A stretch of DNA of 64,000 nucleotides from CAVSLM01 sp963728895. GTDB taxonomy: Bacteria > Pseudomonadota > Gammaproteobacteria > JBBQDK01. Below, in pieces: positions 55,163 through 63,148 of the stretch. The notes under the pieces were generated by a model. It did no database searches. It was not told where the DNA came from and saw only the letters and a program-made list of their open reading frames with translations. Within the stretch, counting starts at the first letter, position 1. Each line of letters opens with the position of its first letter. The stretch lies in assembly GCA_963728895.1 (NCBI GenBank), contig CAVSLM010000001.1, forward strand, positions 620,001 to 684,000, read 5' to 3'. Both the position numbers and the translations under genes were made by a program.

Positions 55163-55494
55163 CTCCAGATATTCTCGAAGCGGCGCTTCGGGCAATCCTT
55201 CGTGGAACCAGCGCGCACGGTCGGAGTCGCTCCATTTGCCCGGTCCGGCTTCCAGTGCACGATGCAATGATGAAGGGGTTGGTGGAGTGGAACAACCAGA
55301 ACCGCTCGCGCCAGCGCTGCCAGAAGGACGCGGTAGAGCGCGATGAGATTTGGCGGCGAGGTTTCCGCGAGAGCTGCGTACGCGCGGGCGTTCAGTAACG
55401 CGTCGGTCAGGCTGACGTCGGAGACTTCACCGGTGCGCGTGCGCACCGGAATCCAAGGTTCTTCAAGTACATTGAAGGCGGGTAGGCTGATCAT
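55163..55494 (-). pseudogene. cse1: cse1 (casA), 5' fragment with reordered blocks
   Basis: Starts in an ATGA overlap with cas3. MISLPAFNVLEEPWIPVRTR, SLTDALLNARAYAALAETSP and NLIALYRVLLA are the proper Cse1 N-terminus. Next, in another frame, comes RWRERFWLFHSTNPFI (about 55269-55319), which belongs about 35 residues later. After it comes LHRALEAGPGKWSDSDRARW ... LREYLE (55163-55268), which should have come first. Two adjacent blocks are swapped and the frame is broken, so the N-terminus was damaged independently of the IS66 insertion. Confidence 0.8.
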
Positions 55495-58178
55495 TTGCTC
55501 TCCGTTTCCAATTTTTCGTACGTGATGCCAAGTTCCGAGTCCAGACGCACTCGCAGGTTGTCGAAGAGCGCTGCACCATCTGTCAGAACCAGTGGATACA
55601 GATTACGCAGCAGTGGGTGCGATTCGAACGCCGGCGGACGCGGCCGCTCGCGCAAAGCCGTGACCAAATCCTTTCGGGAGAGCCGAAGCTGGCGACGAAA
55701 AATCCGATGGGCAACGACGTCGTTAGGCTCAGCATGGGGATTGAAGGGAGCATCTGACGGTACCAGTCTCCAGCCGGCTTCGCTGACCAGTACGGGCACG
55801 GCGCTTATACTGTCTTCGCCCAATCGGGTGACTACCCGCAATCCCACGCCTTCGCCTTCTTCGTTGGCGCGGGGTTTGTCGAAGGCCGTGGTAATCTCGG
55901 CCTGAGCATCCAAGGCGGCATTGGCTGCCCGCTGCCGCTGCTCCTGCAAGGCAGCGAGGTGCTCGCCCAGTGCACGATCCAACGTCTTCAGATACTCTTC
56001 GCGCTCCTCCGCTTCGAACGGGTCATCGCCATAGACGGCCTGCACGAGCCGGTCGATGTCTTCAGGCAGGTGCCAGATTCGCTCGGGCCCCGCAATGCCC
56101 CGCAATGGCCCACGTCCTATAGAGCACGTAGGGATCGTATACGAAACCCCAGGCGGTTTGTTTCAGCTCCGGCATGCGATCATGCTGAAAGCCTGCGACC
56201 ATCAGTTGGGGCTTCGTATGTTGTCTCGGGCGCTTGCGCTCGTGGCGGTGAAGCCGTCCTGCGCGTTGTAACAACAGGTCCACCGGAGCAAGATCGGTAA
56301 TCATGAAGTCGAAGTCGATGTCGAGGCTTTGCTCGACGACTTGAGTCGCCACCAGCAGTGCACGGCCGGGGCGGTGAACTGTCTCGCCACCCCCGAACTT
56401 TTCGAGGACGAGTTGCTCCCGTTCGCTGCGTTCGTCTGCCGGATAGCGGGCGTGGAACAGCAAGAGATCCGTCCCTTTGTCGATCTCGTTCTTGAGGCGT
56501 GAATACAGAGCCTGCGCACGCTGCACAGTGTTGACGATGACGACGCCGCAGCCGTCCCCTGAAAGTTGTTGGAGGGCTGCGACCGCGATCGTTTCCAAAT
56601 CGTCCGGGAGAGCGGAGACCGCGATTGGCGCCAATGGCCGACTGGGCACGTGTTCCCCGGCAACACCATCGCGACCCGCTACAAGCACCCGCGGATAGGC
56701 CATTTCGGGGACTTGCTCCGCGCCCCACGCTTTCAGGAATGCCGCGCGGCGCTTTTCAGGCAACGTCGCACTCATAAGAACTACCGAGCAGTTCATGGTT
56801 TTAAGCCAAGACAGAAGGGCTTCGATCAGTCCCGCCGTGTAGGTGTCATAGGCGTGCACTTCGTCCAATACGACCACGCGATTCGCCAAGCCCCACAGGC
56901 GCACGAAGTGGTGTTTGACGTGAAGCGTCGCGAACAGAGCCTGGTCGATGGTGCCCACGCCGTACGGCGACAGCAACGCTCGTTTTCGTTGGGAGAACCA
57001 TGCTGAGGTTTCAATGGACTCCTGTGTCGATGCGTCGATTCCACGCAACCGGGGTATGCGTTCGGCCAGGCTTGCACTCCCGTGAACGAGCTGCATGTCG
57101 AGAGGCGTGTCGGGCAGAAAGTTTTCAAGAAATGTCAGCGCTCGACCGAACATGGCATTGCCTGTGGCCTGCGTGGGCAGAGCCAAATAGAGGCCAAGGT
57201 GTCGCCACGGTGTCCGTTCGCGCACTGGAGCCGAAGGTGGGCCAAAAAGGCGAGCTCGGTCTTGCCCTCGCCCATAGGAGCCTCGACGATCATCAATAGG
57301 GGTCCGGTCCTGTCCTCCAGGAGCCGGTCGGCAGCGCGTTGCAATGGTCGGGCAGAGATTGACTGATCCGGTCGCCCGAGGATGCAACTGACCAGCGCGT
57401 CGGTATCGGCGCTGTTCGTTAACAGCAACGCAAACGCGGGCCAGCCGATGTCCTTCAGAGCGCGCTTTGCCAGTTCGCGCGCGTACTGATGGTAATCCGT
57501 CAACACGTCCGCTCGCTCGCCCGCGGGAAACCATGGCGGATTGGATCCTATCCAGTCCGCCAAACTGGTCAGCCCGGCCAGCCAGGACGCAGCGGTCACG
57601 TCCAGCTGCGCAGTAGCCGGCCAAGTGAATGGCGTTAGCGCACCGATGTAGCTGTCCAGCAATGCTTCGCGCGCCTCTGCCCAAATCGCGGGCTCGAATA
57701 GAGGCTTGCCGCCCCTGATCTCCCTCGTCCTGAACACATAACCGTGATGCGAAGCGACAGCGAGGACAGCCGAGGGAGCCCAGCCCGCATGGGGAAACCG
57801 CTTGGCAAATTGCGTTTGCAGCAGATAGGCGCTCGCAAGATCGTGACGGTCGGCCTTCATGGCTGCGGCGGGGGCGAAGCTCAGACCGGCCGCCTCGTCG
57901 TTTTGTTTCCCTTCCGGCCACTTGGCCTGGAAGCCTGGGATGGCCTTCCCGAAATCGTGCAGGCCGCATATGGCTGCCAGCCCGCGCGGCACCTCGTCAA
58001 TGCCAATGCCAAAATTCGTTCCAGCCCATTGCCGAGTGTGGGCCGATTCACGGTCCAGAATCGCTTCGGCTACCGCCGCGACATCCAGCATATGCGCCAA
58101 AAGCCCATGGCCAATCGGCACACCGCTTTTCGCCCAGAGGGCTCGGGTGGTTGCCGGCAGTTCAGAAAACCTTCGCAT
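55491..58178 (-). pseudogene. cas3: cas3 (type I-E helicase-nuclease), two frameshifting tandem duplications
   Basis: The reading frames together cover a full-length Cas3 (about 890 residues). HD nuclease: GHGLLAHMLDVAAVAE, CGLHDFGK, ASHHG. Helicase: Walker A APMGEGKTE, LALPTQATGNAMF, DEVH box VVLDEVHAYDTY, MSATLP, then QRAGRLHRHER and a C-terminal domain from IWHLPEDIDRLVQAVYGDDP. Near-identical 11-bp units (57193-57203, 57204-57214) shift the frame just after Walker A. A perfect 10-bp duplication (56088-56097, 56098-56107) shifts it again. Translation from ATG 58178 stops at 57135, giving only the HD domain plus Walker A. Confidence 0.9.
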
Positions 58179-58398
58179 TTCAAATCTCAGCCGTATGTGG
58201 GCCGGTGACCCTCAAGGTCCATTCCGCATCGATACTCACGTTCTGGTTTGGTGCCATGACGCGCTAGCGGAAGCCGTTCGTTGCGCCAGAAACATCCCGG
58301 ATGCGATCGGCGCCGGTGACCTCATCGCCTGCGGCTCATCGTGGTCGGGTTCTGAAAGAAGTTTCCCACCCCGCCCTGCCAAAACCTGACCGCCCCCC
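58179..58398. other. Gap between cas3 and the WYL regulator
   Basis: 220 bp, expected to contain the cas operon promoter on the minus strand. A plus-strand frame containing RIDTHVLVWCHD looks like the first strand of a PIN-domain toxin but has no supporting context. No clear promoter seen. Confidence 0.3.
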
Positions 58399-59367
58399 TT
58401 AGCGATACCGCCGCGCCGCCTCCCGAAGCTTCCCCGCCACCTCGTTGCGCAGCGCCGGGGGATCGATGACCTCCACGTCGGGGCCATACTTGAGAATGTC
58501 CATCACCAGTTCCTCGGGGCGGCTGTAGGGTACTTTCAGCTCGTAGCTGCCGTCCGGCAGGACGACGCTTTCCTGGCACGGGTGCCAGTGTTCGTCCGCA
58601 ACCCAGCGTGCGGCGGAGGGGGTGAAGCGGAGTGTGGCGGTCGCGGTGGGCTGACCGGCGAAGATGCCGTAGGCGCTGGCGAAGTGCTGGTCCAGCTCTT
58701 CCTCGCGGATTTCGCGCGCTGGTTCGTCGAGGATTTCGATGGGATGCAGGCGGTCGAGCGAGAAGTGCCGGAAGTCGTCGCGCAGGTGGCACCAGGTATC
58801 CAGGTACCAGTTGCTGCGGTAGTAGACGATGCGCTGCGGAGAGACGGTGCGCTCGGTCGTTTGGTCTCGAGCACGGCCGTGGTAAAGCATGCGCAGGCGT
58901 TTGCGGGACACCGTCGCCGTGGTAACACGGCGGAAGACGTCCAGATTGGCGGGCCGGGCAGCCATCTGCAGGAGACGGATGCGTCGGCCGATGTCCGGCA
59001 CCCCGGCGCGGTTGTGCTCGAGCAGTGCCTTGAGGCGGGCACGAATGGGCGTGATGTAGGGTTCGAACAGGCCGGGCTGCAGGGCATCGAGCAATTCATA
59101 GGAAACAAGAAGCGCGTAGATTTCCTCGGGGCTGAACCAGATGCCCGGAAGCTCGAAAGTTTCACGCTGAGGCTCCGCATAATGGAAGCCGTTGCGTTCG
59201 CGGTCGTATTCGACGGGCGCGCACAGGTCGTCGCGCAGCTCCGCGATCGCGCGGCGCGCGGTACGTTCGGAGCAGCCGAGCTGCTCTTGGATCGCCGCAA
59301 GCGGAACAGGAAGCCGCCGGCTGCGGAAGAGCCTGTGCAATGCGTAGAGGCGATTCAGCTTGTCCAT
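58399..59367 (-). CDS. HTH/WYL-domain transcriptional regulator
   Basis: 322 residues. N-terminal winged HTH of the DeoR/YafY type (LYALHRLFRSRRLPVPLAAI, LGCSERTARRAIAELRD). A middle helical part follows, then the WYL domain (about 150-225: RKRLRMLYHGR ... SPQRIVYYRSNWYLDTWCHL, FSLDRLHPIEIL) and a WCX C-terminal part. WYL domains sense ligands, often nucleic acids or nucleotides, and such regulators recur next to CRISPR-cas and other defence genes. It lies upstream of cas3 on the same strand, about 220 bp away, so a cas-regulatory role is possible but not shown. Unlike cas3 and cse1 it is intact. Confidence 0.92.
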   Translation of the reverse strand: MDKLNRLYALHRLFRSRRLPVPLAAIQEQLGCSERTARRAIAELRDDLCAPVEYDRERNGFHYAEPQRETFELPGIWFSPEEIYALLVSYELLDALQPGLFEPYITPIRARLKALLEHNRAGVPDIGRRIRLLQMAARPANLDVFRRVTTATVSRKRLRMLYHGRARDQTTERTVSPQRIVYYRSNWYLDTWCHLRDDFRHFSLDRLHPIEILDEPAREIREEELDQHFASAYGIFAGQPTATATLRFTPSAARWVADEHWHPCQESVVLPDGSYELKVPYSRPEELVMDILKYGPDVEVIDPPALRNEVAGKLREAARRYR

Positions 59368-59585
59368 GCCGTCTTGGGCGTGAACGCACGAGCCCAGTCG
59401 GCTCCGGTTCCGCTCCAGTTTTAATCTTCTCTGGGGAGACTACCCCAGAATTGCGGGTAGGGAAACGTCGGCCGGGCCGGGGCCGCCCCCCGTTGATCGT
59501 AGGCGGGAACGGCGCCACGCGTGGACAAGAATCTGCGCCCGTGCTCCACTGGCGTTCTGTGATCATGCTTTCCGGGAAGGACCCT

Positions 59586-60104
59586 ATGGAAGAAAACGGT
59601 GCAGTTCCCGCAGCCCCGCAAACGTCCGTGGGGAGAGGCGCAATCAGCGTGCGCCCCGCGACGCCGGACGATGCGCTGGTCATTGCGCAGTTGTGGCGGA
59701 CGTGCACCGGGGAGGTGGCCGCGCACGAGCCCATCTACACGCCCGCGCTGTCGGTGCCGGAGCTTGCGGTGCTGTTCGGGGAGGTTCTCGCCACGGGGCG
59801 TTGCACGGCGTGGGTTGCAGAGGCGGACGGGATGCTGGCCGGCTACGTTACCTGCCGGGTGGAGGACGAGGCGCCGGTGTTTCGCGCACGCAAATACGTC
59901 TATGTCATCGATCTCGATGTCGCACCCGAATTCCGCCGCCGCGGTGTGAGCCGGGTGCTGATGGCAGAGGTGGAGCGCCATGCGCTCGCGCTGGGCATCC
60001 GGCGCCTGGAGCTGACGTTTGCGGTGGCCGATCCGCGTCCCGCCGCGGTCTGGGCGCGTCACGGGTTTCGGCCGCACCTGATCCATATGCACAAGGATCT
60101 GTGA
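59586..60104 (+). CDS. GNAT-family N-acetyltransferase
   Basis: 172 residues from ATG 59586, with GGGAAGGA just upstream. GNAT fold: ISVRPATPDDALVIAQLWRT at the start, YVYVIDLDVAPEFRRRGVSR with the acetyl-CoA loop (R/Q-x-x-G-x-x/G type, RRRGVSRVLM), then VERHALALGIRRLELTFAV and a typical GFRPHLIHMHKDL end. Substrate unknown. Divergent from the WYL regulator; 218 bp between them. Confidence 0.88.
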   Translation: MEENGAVPAAPQTSVGRGAISVRPATPDDALVIAQLWRTCTGEVAAHEPIYTPALSVPELAVLFGEVLATGRCTAWVAEADGMLAGYVTCRVEDEAPVFRARKYVYVIDLDVAPEFRRRGVSRVLMAEVERHALALGIRRLELTFAVADPRPAAVWARHGFRPHLIHMHKDL

Positions 60105-60170
60105 AGGAACGTGGCGTCCGCGTCCGGCGGGGCGCATGCCGAGCGTATCGAAACGCGGCCCTGCGGGCCG

Positions 60171-60335
60171 CGATCGCGCCGCCGGGAGCGACGCTCCCAC
60201 AGGCGCTTGCCCGACCCTCGATGTGGAGCGGTTGCGAATCGCGCCGGGAGCGATGTTCCTACCGGTGTTGATTCGACCTGCCGCGCACGGCGCACCGCCC
60301 GTGGGAGCGGGGCTATGGACCGCGATTCTGCGGCG
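60171..60335. repeat. Cluster of REP-like intergenic repeats
   Basis: Three related units built on GGGAGCGACGCTCCC-type palindromes: CGCGCCGCCGGGAGCGACGC at 60175-60194, an imperfect copy GAATCGCGCCGGGAGCGATG at 60236-60255, and an inverted one around GTGGGAGCGGGGCTATGGAC at 60301-60320. They fill the gap between the acetyltransferase and the convergent oxidoreductase gene and may help termination. A similar half-site (GTGGGAGCTGCTCC) is at 62438-62451. Confidence 0.65.
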
Positions 60336-60339
60336 CGCG

Positions 60340-62007
60340 TCAGGCGCGGCGCCAGCGCAGGTCGTGGAGGATTTCGCGGGCGGCGTTGTGGCCGGGTGCG
60401 CCGGTGACGCCGCCGCCGGGATGGGTGCCGGAGCCGCACAGGTAGAGGCCCCTGAGCGGTGATCGGTAATCGCCGTAGCCGAGCACCGGGCGCGCGCTGT
60501 AGAGCTGATCGAGGGTAAGTGCGCCGTGGAAGATGTCGCCGCCGGTCAGTCCGAAGCGGCGCTCCAGATCGAGCGGCGAAAGGCTGCTGCGGGCGATGAT
60601 GCTGCGCTTGAAGTTGGGCGCGTAGGCGTCCACGGTGTCGATGATGAGGTCCGCCACTTCCTCGCGCACTTCGTCCCAGGTCATGGCGTCCGGAAGCCGC
60701 GGATTGAAGTGCTGGCAGAACAGGCTCGCGACGTGCGCGCCGTCCGGCGCGAGGCTGCCATCGACCGTGCTCGGGATCAGCATCTCGACCACCGGGCAGT
60801 GCGCCCAGCCATGCACGCGTGCGTCCATGTAGGCGCGCTCCATGTAGGCCAGCGAAGGGGCGATGAGAATGCCTGACTGGTGATGCGGCTGCAGCTCGGT
60901 GCCGGGCCGCGCGCGAAAGTCGGGCAGCTCGGAGAGCGCCACGTTCATACGAAAGCTGCCGGAGGCGCAGCGATAGGCACGGATGCGTTCGAGAAACTCC
61001 CATTCCAGATGCGCGGGCTCGATCAGCGACTCGTAGAGCCGCTTGGGGTCGACGTTGGCGATGACCAGGCGCGCGTCGATGTCGGTTCCGTTTTCGAGCG
61101 TTACGCCGACCGCGCGGCCCGCCTGCACGCGCACCCGCGCCACGGGTGCATCGGTGCTGATCAGTACGCCCCGCGATTCGGCCTCGCGCGTGATGGTCTG
61201 GGTGATGGCACCCATGCCGCCGATGGCGTGACCCCATACGCCGCGCCGTCCGTCCACCTCGCCGAACACGTGGTGCAGCAGCACATAGGCGGAGCCCGGC
61301 GAGTAGGGGCTGGCAAAGTTGCCGACGATGGAATCGAAACCGAGCACCGCCTTGATGGGCTCGGACTCGAACCAATGATCCAGCAGCTGTCCCGCGCTCT
61401 TGGTGAACAGATCGAGGAGATCGCGGCGCTGGGCGCTGGTGCGCCTGCGCAAGTGGTTGCCGAGGCGCAGCGCACGCAGCAGGTCGCGCATGCCGCCGCC
61501 GGTTCGGGGCGGGGTCTGCAGCACGAGCTCGCGCAGCAGATCGGCGACACCATCGAGCATGGTGTAGTAGTCGGGAAGGCGCCGGGCGTCGCGTTGCGAG
61601 TAGCGCGCCAGCGCCTCACGGGTCTCCTCCAGTGAGCCCAGCTGGAAGCAGTCCCCGTTCGGCAGCGGCAGGAAGTTGGAGAATGGTCGGTGCACGATGC
61701 GCAGTCCGCGCTCATGCAGGCGCAGGTCGCGGATGACGGTCGGGTTGAGCAGGCTGACGGTGTAGCTGGCGCTGGAGTTGCGGAAGCCGGGATGAAATTC
61801 CTCGGTGACCGCGGCACCGCCCACCACGCCGCGCCGTTCCAGGACGTGCACGCGCACGCCCGCGGCGGCCAGATAGCAGGCGCACACGAGGCCATTGTGC
61901 CCGCCGCCGATGACGAGCGCATCCACGTCGGCTGTGGGACTCAGGCGAACCGCAGCCCCTCGCGGCAGTGGGAAAGTTGGTTGACCGCGGCGCCGGCGGT
62001 CAGACAT
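60340..62007 (-). CDS. FAD-dependent oxidoreductase, PYROXD2/phytoene desaturase family
   Basis: 555 residues. FAD-binding Rossmann motif ALVIGGGHNGLVCACYLAAA near residue 30, then VLERRGVVGGAAVTEEFHPG. A second FAD contact lies at the end: LYLCGSGTHPGGGVTGAPGH. The GHNGL and GGVTGAPGHNAA wording is typical of PYROXD2-like proteins rather than CrtI carotene desaturases; substrates are unknown. No carotenoid genes are nearby. The first 25 residues are poorly conserved, so a later start is possible. It overlaps the TusE-like gene by 8 bp, suggesting co-transcription. Confidence 0.88.
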   Translation of the reverse strand: MSDRRRRGQPTFPLPRGAAVRLSPTADVDALVIGGGHNGLVCACYLAAAGVRVHVLERRGVVGGAAVTEEFHPGFRNSSASYTVSLLNPTVIRDLRLHERGLRIVHRPFSNFLPLPNGDCFQLGSLEETREALARYSQRDARRLPDYYTMLDGVADLLRELVLQTPPRTGGGMRDLLRALRLGNHLRRRTSAQRRDLLDLFTKSAGQLLDHWFESEPIKAVLGFDSIVGNFASPYSPGSAYVLLHHVFGEVDGRRGVWGHAIGGMGAITQTITREAESRGVLISTDAPVARVRVQAGRAVGVTLENGTDIDARLVIANVDPKRLYESLIEPAHLEWEFLERIRAYRCASGSFRMNVALSELPDFRARPGTELQPHHQSGILIAPSLAYMERAYMDARVHGWAHCPVVEMLIPSTVDGSLAPDGAHVASLFCQHFNPRLPDAMTWDEVREEVADLIIDTVDAYAPNFKRSIIARSSLSPLDLERRFGLTGGDIFHGALTLDQLYSARPVLGYGDYRSPLRGLYLCGSGTHPGGGVTGAPGHNAAREILHDLRWRRA

Positions 62008-62341
62008 CGAGCATGAGTTTGCGAGGCTTGCGCATGCCTGCGATCTTACACGCCTGCTGGCCGTAACCGTAGGGGAACAGCTCGTAGAGATAGCGCCGCG
62101 TGGCGCGCTCGCCTCCGTAGCGTTCTCCCAGTGCCTTCAACATCACCCGCGCTTCGGGCACCGTCTGGTTGCGTTCGAAGTAGTCGCGTACGAAGTCGAC
62201 CACCATCCAGCGCTCGGGCGTCATCTCCAGTTTTTCCCCGGCGGCGATCTCCTCTGCAATGTCGCGGTTCCATTCGCCCGGGTCGAGCAGATAGCCTTCC
62301 TCGTCGGTATCGAGCGCTGCGTACTGCGGGTTGCTGGCCAT
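62000..62341 (-). CDS. TusE/DsrC-family sulfur-carrier paralogue lacking the penultimate Cys
   Basis: 113 residues from ATG 62341. DsrC/TusE fold: DEEGYLLDPGEWNRDIAEEI, AAGEKLEMTPERWMVVDFVR, YFERNQTVPEARVMLKALGE, then YLYELFPYGYGQQACKIAGM. In DsrC the C-terminal arm carries two redox cysteines; TusE keeps only the penultimate one. Here the Cys in QQACKIAG (CysB position) is present, but the arm ends RKPRKLMLDV with no CysA. It therefore should not carry persulfide in the normal way and may be a regulatory (RspA-like) member. It overlaps the oxidoreductase gene downstream. Confidence 0.88.
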   Translation of the reverse strand: MASNPQYAALDTDEEGYLLDPGEWNRDIAEEIAAGEKLEMTPERWMVVDFVRDYFERNQTVPEARVMLKALGERYGGERATRRYLYELFPYGYGQQACKIAGMRKPRKLMLDV

Positions 62342-62715
62342 GCGATATCTCCGGCATTGCCGCCGTGCGGGCGGTCGGGATGGGCCTGCGCGCCAGCTCG
62401 CGTCGCAGACATGCGCGAGGCGGACTGCTGTTGCGCGTGTGGGAGCTGCTCCGTGCTGGTGCAAGGTTAGCCTACGGACCACACTGCGGTGGCTGTCCCG
62501 ATTGGGATAGGAGGGTTAGCCGGTGGTGGTGGTACTATGCCGCCCTGGCTCAGTCTAACGCAAGCGGTGGCTACGGCTACCCCTTTCGCTTTAGACCGGC
62601 GCCAGCACGGCTGCGAATTCCGCCAGCTCCCGGGATGCGGGTGAGATTTCCGGGCTGGAAACATCGCAACGCCGGGTGCCCGGCGCGCGGTGAAAGGGTG
62701 CCCCATTTGGGGTGA
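62342..62715. repeat. Intergenic region with dispersed repeats
   Basis: 374 bp with no gene I can support. It holds copy 2 of the 32-bp repeat (62621-62652). A 17-bp sequence at 62574-62590 (CGGCTACCCCTTTCGCT) is identical to the 3' arm of the terminator hairpin at 39482-39498. There is also a REP half-site at 62438-62451. Short open frames here are probably spurious. Confidence 0.6.
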
Positions 62716-63090
62716 CTACGCTCTGGTCTCCTGCGCCTGCAGCGCGCTCCATTCCTCATCGGTGAACAGGTGCGAGCGCGTGAGGAAGCGCAGACCTTGC
62801 GGGCCTTCCAGCGAGAACATGCCGCCTCGGCCCGGTACCACGTCGATGATGAGCTGGGTGTGCTTCCAGTATTCGAACTGCGAGGCGCTGATGTAGAAGG
62901 GCATACCGCCGATGTGGCCGAGCAGACGATCGTGCTCGCCGACCAGCAGCTCGCCCTGCGGATAACACATCGGCGCGCTGCCGTCGCAGCAGCCGCCGGA
63001 CTGATGAAACATCACCGGGCCGTGGCGCTCGACCAGCTGGCCGATCAGTGCCCGGGCCGCTTCGGTGGCGATCACGCGCTGCACGTCCAT
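62716..63090 (-). CDS. DUF779 family protein
   Basis: 124 residues, AGGAGG 5 bp before ATG. Signature VMFHQSGGCCDGSAPMCYPQ (Cys-Cys plus Cys), then GMPFYISASQFEYWKHTQLI and FSLEGPQGLRFLTRSHLFTD. DUF779 proteins are almost always encoded just after an aldehyde dehydrogenase, as here (58 bp), and are thought to assist it; the mechanism is unknown. The three cysteines could bind metal. Confidence 0.92.
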   Translation of the reverse strand: MDVQRVIATEAARALIGQLVERHGPVMFHQSGGCCDGSAPMCYPQGELLVGEHDRLLGHIGGMPFYISASQFEYWKHTQLIIDVVPGRGGMFSLEGPQGLRFLTRSHLFTDEEWSALQAQETRA

Positions 63091-63148
63091 CTTGTCCTCC
63101 TGCAGGAACGGACGGCGGGCGCAGCTGCGCCCGCCGTCCGTGCAACGC

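Noticed and set aside
43462..58178. All CRISPR-locus lesions explained as sequencing errors
   Set aside because: The one-base events in cas1, tnpC and the IS630 copy could be errors, but the 10- and 11-bp duplications, IS66 target duplication, inversion and block swap are not typical read errors, and very long genes elsewhere in the window are intact.
58179..58398. Possible PIN-domain toxin fragment (RIDTHVLVWCHD) upstream of cas3
   Set aside because: Only about a dozen residues resemble a PIN start, with no further catalytic residues, start site or antitoxin; chance similarity is likely.
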